In this document: in pieces, positions 23,602 to 33,358 of the stretch
Layout of the letters: each line of letters starts with the position of its first letter
How positions within the stretch are numbered: the stretch's first letter is position 1
Source of the DNA: Taxillus chinensis
Lineage: Eukaryota > Streptophyta > Magnoliopsida > Santalales > Loranthaceae
Assembly: GCA_023512835.1 (NCBI GenBank)
Contig: CM042085.1
Coordinates: 44,874,189 to 44,938,188, forward strand
Direction of reading: 5' to 3'
DNA length: 64,000 nt
Program-made: the position numbers and the translations under genes
Notes under the pieces: generated by a model
Seen by the model: the letters and a program-made list of their open reading frames with translations, nothing else
Databases searched by the model: none
Told to the model about the DNA's origin: nothing

Positions 23602-23612
23602 GCTCGATACCA
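23602..23612 (-). other. Sire-A primer-binding site
   Basis: On the minus strand TGGTATCGAGC begins 2 bp after the LTR. It is one base shorter than the usual iMet site TGGTATCAGAGC, and Sire-C has the same variant at 48182-48192. Confidence 0.85.
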
Positions 23613-23614
23613 CT

Positions 23615-24876
23615 TGATGGTCCCTTGGAGCCTAGGGGGGGGGGGGGGGGGTGAATAGGCTCTTATCGAAACTCTTTTCTTTCTCTTAAGACACAAACAC
23701 TTATCTAGTTAAGTGATAGAATCATGCGGAAGATAACCAGGATAGTGGAAGTATTTTGTTTTATTATCACAAGATAAATACAACAAAATAGAAGCAAGAC
23801 TCTCTTACACTCTGTTTACAAATGAACTCACACACTAGCCAAATTCTATCTCCAAAGATGAAAACGCTTGTGCATACACAGAATTAGTCTTTTCTTAACA
23901 AATGCACATTCGCTCACTTTTTTCATCAATGTACAAGTATGAATATTTATACAAAACATTCCTAAGAGACAACCTTGGAACTTGTAGTTCCGGAATGCGT
24001 TCAGCACTAACTATCCCTCGGTAATCTCTCTGCCTTGACTGCTGCGGTTTGTGGAGCTCAAGATCTTGGGTTTGAAGAGTATAAGTGCATTTGTGAGTTC
24101 CCAAATACAATTAAGGTTGTGTCCACATATCTGGATGATCCACGTGTAAGATTCTTCAGGTTCTTAATAAATTTGTCTTACATCGGGACGCCACGAGCTG
24201 ATAACTTTAAATGCAGTTGAGTTGAAGCAGTATTTTCTTGGTCCGGTGTAATTTTCCTTACTCCGTAGCTAATGAAGCTCGGAACCTTACTCCGTGTCAG
24301 TGATTGCTTACTCCGTATCTATTTGGTACTGGAATCCTTAGTCCGTGTCAGCGCTTCCTTACTCCGCGTGTAAGTTCCTTACTTCGTATGTAAATTCCTT
24401 ACTCCGTATGTAAGTTCCTTACTTCGTATGTAAATTCCTTACTCCGTATGTAAGTTCCTTACTCCGTATGTAAATTCCTTACTCCGTATGTAAATTCCTT
24501 ACTCCGTATGTAAGTTCCTTACTCCGTATGTAAATTCCTTACTCCATATGTAAGTTGTCCGGATTCCTTACTCCGCATCTAATTTCCTTACTCCGTGTCT
24601 AATAAGACTCGGGTCCTTATTCCGCATTTGTACTTAGTCCGCATGAATGTCCCCTTATTTCGTATGTATTGGTTACTTGGTTATTTACCAAGTGTTTTGA
24701 CGACACTCACTCTTGTCTGGATCAGGATTATGTATCCTGTCCTTAGCTTTGCTCTCACTAGTGTATTTCTGGATTAATAACATATCTTCTGCAACGATCA
24801 AATAAACACAAGAGATCTCGGATCAAATTACATAAGACTTTATCAGCATTATCCAAATTCTGGGTTTAATCCAACA
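23615..24876 (-). repeat. Sire-A 5' LTR
   Basis: This 1262-bp LTR reads TGTTGGATTAAACCC to GGGACCATCA on the minus strand and is homologous to the split Sire-C LTR (40400-48179). A run of 17 G (23635-23651) lies near its end. It holds about 20 copies of a TTACTCCGTATG-type motif, ten of them in an exact 20-bp tandem array. Confidence 0.88.
24361..24560 (-). repeat. Ten-copy 20-bp tandem array in Sire-A LTR
   Basis: Ten consecutive 20-bp units, in register, have the consensus (plus strand) ACTCCGTATGTAARTTCCTT with few changes (for example ACTTCG, ACTCCA). Looser copies flank it from about 24257 to 24670. On the transcribed strand the core reads TACGGAGTAAGGAA, a motif dispersed several times in the Sire-C LTR. 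Confidence 0.93.
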
Positions 24877-27137
24877 TGTCCATCCTTATATAGAGACGGA
24901 AACAGCCTCATCTCTATCTTTACCGCCCGAGAGAAGTTGTCAAATATCATCTGTGGTAAACAGACCCTTCTCAGAACATAAAGTCTGAATATCTTCAAAA
25001 GAGAAGGGGTACAACTCAGATAGACATTTTCGCTCGACAGTAGGCGCGGCATACTTAGCCATTTCATTAAAAACACTTCCATCCGCATCATGTGGATCAC
25101 GATCTGCATATGATGGGAGGAAGGTGATAGCCGCGGATGGAGAGGTCAAAGGAGGAGCTGCACTTGAGGAGCTGGGCTGAGAGAAGCAGCTGCGTTTGGG
25201 GATAGGTACTCTCGAAAGCAGTATAGATGCAGGCTACTTACCAGCAGGAGTTGAGGAAGATGCAAGAGGATCATATGACACTTTGTTCCCCGTTTTAGCT
25301 GATCGTCGAGGAGCGGTAGGAGGACGAGCCATCGTATGCGCCAAGTCCGCGAATGAGGTTAACAAGGAATGCATGGACGAGGCAACAAGATCCTTCTTCT
25401 GCTCGATGGAAGTGGAAGAGTCTGTGAGGGTGGAGAGGAGTTGGGTGCTGAGAGCATCAACCTTGACGGCGATGGCGGCAATTTGGGCGTGTCAGTCCAG
25501 CTGTGCATAGATCACAGCATCGGAGTGAACCGTGCCAAATGAGGCGTTTCCAAGCGCAAACTCCGGGGCTTTGGAGGACTCCCCCGCATGAAGAGGTGCA
25601 AGAGTGCATTGGAAAGAGGAGTCAGCAGCTGGAGAGAGGGGTTGGTCAGCAGCAGCAGAGGGGCCACTCGGAGCATCAGAGGCATCCGGGGCATCAGAAC
25701 CACTTTTACTAGAGAGGTCAACAACGGGGATTGCGGAGGCAGGAGAAGAGGGCCCGGCCTTAGCAGGGGAAGGAACCCATGCGTCATGGGCCGGTCCGGA
25801 GGTAACAACAGAAGGAACATCAGGAATGTTGGCCAGCGTAAAGAAGCCGTGGTCCAAAGTCCAGACGATCATTTCCTTCGGGGTTTTGGTGTGGCGAGTG
25901 TAATACACCCGGAGGTCGTTGTCGGGGATGGTGGCTATGCAGGCGAGGCTGAAACGGAACCATAGGTCCGTTATGGTGTCGGTAGGGAGATGGACGAGGT
26001 AGTCTTGAGGTTGAGGAAGCAGGGGAAAGGGGCTTCCAGAGGAGACGTAGGAACATCACCCACTGTCACAACAATAGTAGCATCAACAGCGGCAGCAACA
26101 ACGGGAGAATTGGGTGCGGGGACATCAGTAGCAGAAGGTGCTGGAGTATCAGCCGGAGGAGAACATGGCTAAGATGGCCCCGCAACCTTGGGTGGGTCAG
26201 CGGAAATGCTGTGCTAGGAGCCTCGGGATATGGAGGGTGCAGCTACGGACCGAATCCGTGAGGACCGGTGGGCAGAGCTGACATCGGGGGCAGAGCTGTT
26301 GCCTGGGTCCCCAACCGAACTACCCTGTTGTTCCGGAGCAGGGAGGAGGCGGATAGTAGCAGAGGGCTGGTGGGCAGTCAGATTCCCGTCAGGCGTAAAA
26401 TGGTGGAGATAGAAGGCCTGGGGAAAAGGGATGATGCCATGTCCGTTGAAGTGGGACAGACGAAGGTGCCAGAAAATGATGTTGAGTATCCGCCCAAAGG
26501 TTTGATTCTTCGGCTTATTCCCCAGCAGCCAGAACAAGAAAGTACCCCAATCCATCGGGAGACCCTCAAAGACTCCGTACATGGCTAGAAGTAGGTTGTA
26601 CGGAATGGAGTCTAGGGCTGTTGTGCGAGTTAGTAGACACCGGCTCAGGATGGTCGCCATACATCGGTAGCGACCCTGGAAGGAATTCACCTTATATTCC
26701 TTCCATTTGTATGTGTAGTCCATGGAAGCTACCATTTGCTCTGGATCTGGGCACTAATGAGGACCGGAGGGGAGATTGAGAGCGGTGCAAAGAACATTGG
26801 GGGTGATGACTATGGATTCACCCCGGACGGTGGAACGGATGGAGTCGGTGGTGCATCGGATGTTCTAGTAAAACTCAGCAATATCATTGATAAGGAGATC
26901 GATGGGGACCGAGACCAGGTTGAGGATGTGGCTTGCTTCTAGTAGAGGGCGAAGCTCCAGAAACCACGCTGGAGGATTGGATATGGAAGGCCAATCAACC
27001 AGATGGCCGGGATTAACACCAGAAAGAGCAGTCTTGGATGCCATTTGAGATGAATGCAGAGAAGGGAAAGGAAATTTAGGGTTTGAGAAAAATGAAGAGC
27101 GACTATGAAATGTGAGAGTGATAAGTTGCTCTTGCAT
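24877..27137 (-). pseudogene. Sire-B third ORF (plant transposon-protein-like, function unknown)
   Basis: The likely start is the ATG at 27044 (MASKTALSGVNPGHLVDW); an upstream in-frame ATG is at 27137. The N-terminal half has LEASHILNLVSVPIDL, a FY motif, and later LLLAMYGVFEGLPMDWGTFLF and GHGIIPFPQAFYL. The C-terminal half is rich in Ala, Pro and Ser and ends near SFEDIQTLCSEKGLF. The block order resembles the domain called putative plant transposon protein (PF20167-like), by inference only. No signal peptide or membrane segment is visible, so it does not look like an envelope protein despite its position after pol. Stops break it, and it is cut by Sire-A at 24877. Confidence 0.6.
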
Positions 27138-28490
27138 GAAGGCTTAGGATTTATATGGTGGGTCAGTAGATGCCGGCGGGTCTAGGGTTTAAGCGAAATG
27201 AACAGTGAACTGCCTGACAATCTGATGTCATTAGCCTTGATAGGTCCGCACCTCTGTATAAAGAGATGATGTGGAGGCAGCGTAACCAAGCATTTTTGAC
27301 AGCTATTTGCCTTCTTCCGAAAACTGCCTGTCTCGAGACATGCATTTAATGGACCATCATTATCCCTCCTCAAAAACACACGATGTAAGATAATACTTTG
27401 ATTATCGCTATTTGAGAGTTCCAAGAGTTAGGAAGAATTGAATCGACTTTCATCTAGGGTAAAGATAATCCGTACAAGTATATCTGGATGAAAAACAGAC
27501 TGAGTCTGTAGAAATAGGTGCTGTAAGAGAAATATAGATTCCTTTGCGGTCTTGAAGTCGAATAGAAAAGAAGTACCACAACACTTCAAATCCGAGACAT
27601 CAGACAAGATATATTGGTGAAAATAGAATCTGAACATGTAGCTTCACAAAGATAAACTAAAAGAACAAAAGACTTAACAGGCTGGGATTAGTACGGATAT
27701 AAACAGATATGAAAAGTCAGCATAATCCGAACTAATGAACAATCAAAACTTATGCATTTAAAAATAAAGCGAGACACATACATACGAGTTAAGGATCATA
27801 TTTACTTAAATCAAAGCATATATCAGATAAGAAACACATAAGTTCATATTGGTCAACATAGCGAAACCTTCATGCTAAACGACGTAGCTAAGATTAATTA
27901 AATTTATATGATTTGCGCAAATTAAGATTCATGAGTGAGAATGGATTAAAGAACACATGCCAATAGCAATCAATTGATTATTATATTAAAATGCACAGTT
28001 GAAGAAACAAAAACATTCAATCATGCCACAATTCCGATTCAACAATGCATGCCAAGTCAGATCCAGAAGTGAGAGTTATAGGGTAGAGCATCTGAGACAT
28101 ATCAGGGGGATATTATGGAAGTAATAGATGAAGCTTTTGCTCCCCCTTAGATCGTACGATCCTCTCAAGAAAGACTTCCCCTCAGACAGACAGCCAGGAA
28201 AGAGGTCATGAGACATATAAGGGGGGTATTACTTGAGTAATAGATAAAGCATTTTCTCCCCCTCAGACCATGCGATCCTCTCGATGGACATTTCCTGCTT
28301 AATATTTAGATCTTGAGAAATTGCTATCCATCCTCAAGGAAACTCCACTTCAGAAGCTGATCAGACTGCATACGTGATTTTATCCACTAGGCATTATGAG
28401 CTAACCCATTTCATCTCTTCAACCAGGCATGTAAATATTGCAAGCAATATGAAAAAGCCTTCGACATGTGGTGAGAGATGAATTTGTATG
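27138..28490 (-). other. Sire-B spacer between pol and third ORF
   Basis: Non-coding. It contains the three polypurine-like tracts on the minus strand (plus-strand CTCCCCC or TTCCCCTC near 28141, 28172 and 28255). It aligns to the Sire-C spacer (53761-55470). At about 28490 it is joined directly to the middle of RT. Confidence 0.65.
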
Positions 28491-29515
28491 ATCAGAGAAT
28501 GATCTTTCTGTTTTCGTCAAAATAGTGTGGTGTCAATCTTCCCTTTTTTGAAGTTGTGTTCGAGCAAGAATTCTGACAGTGTGTCATACCAGGCTCTTGG
28601 AGCTTGCTTTAATCCGTACAAGGCTTTCCGTAGTTTATACACCATATATTCAGCCTTGTGTTCAACGAAGCCCGGAGGTTGTTCAACATGAACCTCCTCT
28701 TGAAGATCTCCATTTAGAAAAGCACAATTGGCATCCATTTGATAAATTGTGAAGTTTTCATATGATGCATACGCCAGGAAGATTCGGATCACCTCAAGTC
28801 TTGCTACTGGAGTAAAGGTTTCGTCATAATCAATGCATTCTTCTTGACGATATCCTTTGGCTACTAGTCGAGCTTTGTTCCGGATTACTATTCCATCAGT
28901 ATCTAGTTTGTTCCGAAACACCCATTTAACTCCAATGACTTGTTGCAACCTCGGCCTTGGTACTAATGTCCACACTTCGTTCCTCTTGAACTGATTAAGG
29001 TCTTCTTGTATAGGGTCTATCTAGTTTGAATCTTGAAGGGCTTCATCCACCATCTTTGGCTCTATCTGTGATAGAAAAGAAGAGTAGAGACACAAGTTGG
29101 AGGTGGCTGCCCTCGTTCTTACTCCATCAGTAGGATCACCAATCACTTGATCTGATTGGTGGTTTCGAGTGCACTGATAGTTCTGCGCAAGTGGTGGTGA
29201 GTAATCATTGATTTGAAGCTCTTCCAGATCAGTTGGATCTTGTACATCGGCTGGTTGAGCTTCTTCCGGGCCAGTTGTATCCGTATGATGAACAGTTCCA
29301 GAAGTACTTTGAGGTTTTTCGGCACTGTGACTTTGAGTATTAACTGGTCCGGATTGACTAGAAGGTTCTCCGGTGTTATGGATGTCTGTATCAATTTGTC
29401 CAGAGTTGAGTAGAAGTCCTGAGTATGAATCTTCAGAAGCATCATTAGTGACATTTCTTCTTGCTTCTTTGCTACTCAGTGATTCATCAGGAGTTGTGGC
29501 AGGAACATGTTGGAG
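28491..29515 (-). pseudogene. Sire-B partial reverse transcriptase
   Basis: A frame of 152 codons (28975-28517) shows [43 protein letters not shown] and [12 protein letters not shown]. It then stops before the YVDD motif. MDVKSAF has become MDANCAF. Upstream, 29500-28976 is the linker in broken frames. RNase H is missing because of the deletion near 28490, so the enzyme cannot be functional. Confidence 0.85.
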
Positions 29516-30919
29516 CTAAGAATAATCAATCCTGTCCGTATGATCGTACACATTTGAATTTGAAGATCCTATACTTGACCAATCAAGGTTGGATTCATCA
29601 AAATCAACATGAATAGATTCTTCAATTGTTAGAAATTTTCTATTGAAGATGCGATAAGCCTTGCTGTGTAACGAGTATCTGACAAAGATCCCATCATCGA
29701 ATTTTGGCTCAAATTTACTCCGGGCCTCTTTGCTGTTGTTTAACACGTAGTAAGCACACCCAAAAGCTCTAAAATGAGAGATTGATGGCTTTCTGCCTCT
29801 CCACATCTCATATGGTGTTTTCATGGTAACCTTATTGATAAAAGTTCTGTTCTGAACTTAGCATGCAGTGGACATAGCTTCAGCTCATAGACTGAGAGGA
29901 AGTTTTGCCTCTGCTAACATTGATCTACCAGCTTCGACTAAAGTGTGATTCTTATGCTCACTAACTCCATTTTGTTATAGAGTCCTAGGCGTAAAGAAGT
30001 CGTGCTGAATGCCCTGTTCAGAACAATAGGATCTCATATTGAAAAAGTCAAATTCCGTACCATGATTACTCCTAATACATTTAATGCTCAATCCTTGTGA
30101 ATTGCTTATTCGGTTAAAGATATCTACAAGACGTTCAAAGGTTTGATACTTCGACTTCAGGAAAATCACCCATGTATACCTGTTGAAATCATCGATAACC
30201 ACAAGGGTATATCTCGCACCAGCAAGAGAAGTAATGGAAATGAGACCACAGAGGTCCATATGAAGAAGTTGCAAAGGAGCAATTATTGAATTAATTGATT
30301 TGCTCTTAAAGCTATGCTTGGTCTGCTTGCCAAGTTGGCATTCTCGACAGAGAGAGTCTCTGGAGAATTTATGTTTGGGCAGACCATTGACCAAGTCAAG
30401 CGACGCTAGTTTAGACAAAGTTTTAAAATTTAAATGAGCGCAACGCTTGTGTCATAGCCAACATTCTTCATCTAATGCTTTAGTGAGGAAGCATACAGGG
30501 CAGAAGAATTATTTCTTAAGACCACTAAATATATGTCCTCGTCTCTTAATCCGGATAACTTAATATCTCTGGATAAGTTTTCCCTAACTGTATAAGTGTT
30601 GGACATAAAGGAGACAGTAAATCCTTTGTCACATAAATGACTGGCACTCAACAGATTATGCTTCAAACCTTCAACTAATGCAACCTTAGTAATTGATACA
30701 CAGCCGTTAGTTAGAGTGTCATACCCCATAGTCTTACCTTTACTCTTGTCGCCATATGATATGGATGGTCCTCGTTTGTCAGTAACTTCTACGAGCAGAG
30801 ACTGATCACCTGTCATATGTCCGGAGCATCCACTATCAAGTATTCACTTGCTTTGGTTGATATTTAACTTTAAGTGGTCCTGGCAATAAATTCCAGAGAT
30901 GCTCCTCTAAGACAACAGT
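29516..30919 (-). pseudogene. Sire-B protease and integrase
   Basis: The protease motif LDSGCSGHMTGDQ is present (catalytic Asp codon 30835-30837), with a stop just before it in place of Trp. The integrase zinc start keeps both His residues, but a TGA replaces the Trp of WLWH (near 30460). Frames 30418-29975 and 29824-29516 hold CRECQLGK, HMDLCGLI, IRSNHGTEFD (the second catalytic Asp is Asn) and PYEMWRGRKPS. A stop lies where PQQNGVAE should be. Confidence 0.82.
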
Positions 30920-31431
30920 TTACACTTTTGGTGCCCAAACTTGTTTCGGGTGGTTAGGAGAAATAACCACGGTGTCAACGATCCGGATTTTGCTTTGTTA
31001 AGAACTTTAGCTTTCCATGTTGACTTTATTTTGTTAGTGTCAGTTGCTTGTTTTAGTTGGGTTTGCTTGGGAGAGTTACTCCTTTGATATTTAGATTTTG
31101 ATTTACTAGAAAAACCCTTTTTGATGAACTGATCTTTATTAATATGAACTTGATTACAAAGCCGGTCATCAAATAGACTCCAACACTCATAGTGATAATG
31201 GCTTATGTATCTACAAGATAGAACAGACACTATGATGCGGAGCACAAATAGGGGATACAGGTTTCTTAGGTTTAACAGTTTTTCTACTCTGTTCCCTATG
31301 GCCTAGTCATTTGCGATTGGGTGACGCGTTCTTGGCCCTAGATGCCTCAACCATAGCCTTTCCTTTCTTTCTGGGTGCTATAGTTTCGGATTTAACTGTA
31401 GCAGCCTTCCCATCATCATTAGGTACAAGTG
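30920..31431 (-). pseudogene. Sire-B gag C terminus
   Basis: This is the Lys/Ser-rich end of gag, finishing QVWAPKV and UAA (30920-30922) as in the other copies. The second zinc motif is damaged (HYHYEC readable near 31190). It continues past the Chromo-2 solo LTR at 33282-33358. Confidence 0.75.
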
Positions 31432-31960
31432 TGTCACGCCCCGAATTTCCAACCCGAGGAAACAGGTACGTGACTCCCCATTCACCCACACGGAGGGCAA
31501 CGAGGTTGGATCACTGTATGCCACACAAGCAAAACTAATAATTACAATAAATCAAACAAGCTACATCTTTATTTAATATCAAACACCAAAGGTTCTCAAA
31601 CCAACCAGGTTCCTTACTACAATTCAATCCCTTAGTACATTTCCCCCCTTGGGGTTACATAAATTATAAAATTACATTTACTGAAGTGAACAATAAAACG
31701 AAGATGGTCTTCCACCTTGGTGTATCCACCTAACGCCTGTAAGTCCCTGGAAAACAAGCAAATACAGTAGGCGGGGTGAGCAACCACAGCTCAGTAGGGA
31801 TCAAGTCTCCCTAACCCTTCCCATGTTCCTAGCGGCTACATGCATGTGCACAGGTGTAGTGACGTGGCAGTATTAGAAAAAGAATAAAACATTCCACACA
31901 AGCGGGCATAACCCCAGCCCCAGTCACATTGGCTAACAAACCACATCTCAAGCAAGTAAT

Positions 31961-32085
31961 TTAACCGCCTCTTTAGGCCACTGATTTAACCGCCTCTCAG
32001 GCAAAGTAGTTTAACCGCCTCTTCAGGCCACTGGTTTAACCGCCTCTTAGGCAAAGTAATTTAACCGCCTCTTTAGGCCAGATAC
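31961..32085. repeat. 25-bp tandem repeat in Chromo-2 LTR (5 copies)
   Basis: The core TTAACCGCCTCTTTAGGC recurs at 31961, 31986, 32011, 32036 and 32061, exactly 25 bp apart. The linker alternates between CCACTGATT and AAAGTAGTT types, suggesting a 50-bp higher-order unit. Confidence 0.92.
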
Positions 32086-32354
32086 CACAGTCATGCACAC
32101 AACACACACTACGACCACTTAAGCATAAAACCAAACACTTGGTATGCACCCGTTCACAAGTGCACAAACCCAGCCATTCAGGCAATAGAACAAACACCCA
32201 GCATGCATACATACACCAATTCACAAGTCCAGCCACACAGGCATATTACCAAACATGTAATGGGCATATACACACATCTATATTCACACAGGCATTTCAT
32301 CGAACATATAGCATGCAACAACAGAATCACACCAAAATGCCATTGAAGGCCAAC

Positions 32355-32384
32355 ATCCATATAGGAGATCACACCTATATGGAT
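32355..32384 (-). promoter_or_regulatory. Conserved LTR stem-loop (Chromo-2)
   Basis: The arms ATCCATATAGG and CCTATATGGAT (11 bp) surround the same 8-nt loop as in Chromo-1. Relative to Chromo-1 the third pair from the outside changed from T-A to C-G on both sides, which preserves pairing. Confidence 0.75.
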
Positions 32385-32651
32385 TACATATATATATATA
32401 TATAAACAGATATAAGCCATAATCTACCCTAGAACAGAGGAGGATTTAGGAAGAACAGAACCCCTACCTCAAGTAAAATGCAACAACACCGCAATACTGT
32501 TCCCACGCCGAACGCTGTCCGCCCACGAGACACCGATCACCCACGTAAGACGCCCGGCAGCAACCAGGAGCTCTCCTTCCCTCTCTGTCTCTCTCTCTGC
32601 GACGGCTGGTGGAGCAACAAACCCTAAACCTAAAACAGAGGGGCTTCTCCT

Positions 32652-32730
32652 CCTTATATAGAAAACACAACATCAAAACGACGTAGTTTTGATTAAGTGA
32701 ATCCCAGCATCAAAACGACGTAGTTTTGAT
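32652..32730 (-). promoter_or_regulatory. LTR promoter: two palindromes and TATA box (Chromo-2)
   Basis: On the minus strand the TATA box TATATAAGG (32652-32660) lies 11 bp from the first palindrome (32672-32693); the second is at 32709-32730. The arms and core are identical to those in Chromo-1. Confidence 0.75.
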
Positions 32731-33281
32731 GGAACAAGCTATGACCTTCCCACATCCATACACACCAAAATATTCACAATTCCAACATGGTCCTTTGGGA
32801 AAAGATGATTAGAATGACAAAACCAAGGTAATTATGCAAAAATATGCTTGCACGCCAATTTGAACGCCAATTCCCTAATTGGCGTGCAGCTCCAAATGCA
32901 CTCAAACTTTACCCCAAGCCTCCTTGCATCATGTAAAAGACATCCATGCAATAAAAACCTTGCACGCCAAATGGGTCCAATTCACGTGCACGTCCGTTTG
33001 GCCTGAAACTTCGTGGTAGATAGAAGACATCATTCTAAGAATCTTTTGTTCGCACGCCAATTCATCCGAGCCCATCCACTAGGTCAAAATACTTCTCCAA
33101 AACCGACAAAACAACCTAAAAGCGCCTGTATATACATAGCATCTTCCTAGGGCATAAATGCATGTTATCACTTATCACATGCACCTCCCAAAAGTCCCCT
33201 CTTGGGCTCATCTCTTACCTCAAACTTGTGCACCAACATCCAAGGTGTTTGTGGTTAACTCCTTACACACGGGTCATTACA

Positions 33282-33358
33282 AAGTGCTACTACTTCGGGA
33301 TCAGTAGTAACAGCCTCAGTTCCACAGTCATAAACTATGGTGCCACCTGAAATGAAAC
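33282..33358 (-). pseudogene. Sire-B gag fragment
   Basis: The minus strand reads FISGGTIVYDCGTEAVTTD, continuing the gag interrupted by Chromo-2. It matches Sire-A (FISGGTIVYD) and Sire-C (near 49960-50000). It ends where the Copia-D LTR begins. Confidence 0.8.

Larger units (their letters stand above)
17092..24876 (-). mobile_element. Sire-A: Sirevirus-like Ty1/copia element, 3' end cut by Chromo-1
   Basis: Read on the minus strand: 5' LTR (24876-23615), primer-binding site, gag with two zinc motifs, protease, integrase, RT, RNase H and a spacer with repeated polypurine tracts. The sequence stops at 17092 where Chromo-1 is inserted. Long gag, DSGCSGHMTGD protease motif, large LTR and repeated polypurine tracts fit the Sirevirus (SIRE/Maximus) group. 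It is the best preserved of four copies here; RT is almost uninterrupted. Its LTR begins exactly where Sire-B sequence stops, so it probably inserted into Sire-B. Confidence 0.88.
31432..33281 (-). mobile_element. Chromo-2: chromovirus solo LTR with target duplication AAGTG
   Basis: On the plus strand it runs from TGTCACGCCCCG to GGGTCATTACA, flanked by AAGTG at 31427-31431 and 33282-33286. Sire-B gag resumes exactly after it. There is no internal region, so it is a solo LTR left by LTR-LTR recombination. It is related to but distinct from the Chromo-1 LTR, and shares its palindromes, TATA box, GGTTTAGGGTTTG block, stem-loop and minus orientation. Confidence 0.92.
24877..33358 (-). mobile_element. 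Sire-B: older Sirevirus-like copy, internal region only
   Basis: Minus strand from the gag remnant (33358) to the third ORF (24877). It is homologous to Sire-A and Sire-C throughout. A chromovirus solo LTR interrupts gag (31432-33281), and Copia-D cuts it at 33358. A deletion has removed the catalytic RT segment and RNase H (junction near 28490), and Sire-A sits at its downstream end. Many stops and frameshifts make it more decayed than Sire-A. Confidence 0.82.

Noticed and set aside
24361..24560. Regular short repeats that resemble a CRISPR array
   Set aside because: There are no unique spacers; the 20-bp units are contiguous and lie in a plant retrotransposon LTR.
23615..24876. Shared LTR of two tandem Sirevirus elements made by unequal recombination
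   Set aside because: No polypurine tract precedes the LTR on the Sire-B side, and Sire-C shows the internal sequence continues at that point. Nested insertion fits better.
25492..26172. Overlapping Ala/Gly/Ser-rich frames on the plus strand
   Set aside because: These are shadows of the minus-strand third ORF of Sire-B, whose GC-rich Ala/Pro repeats open other frames.
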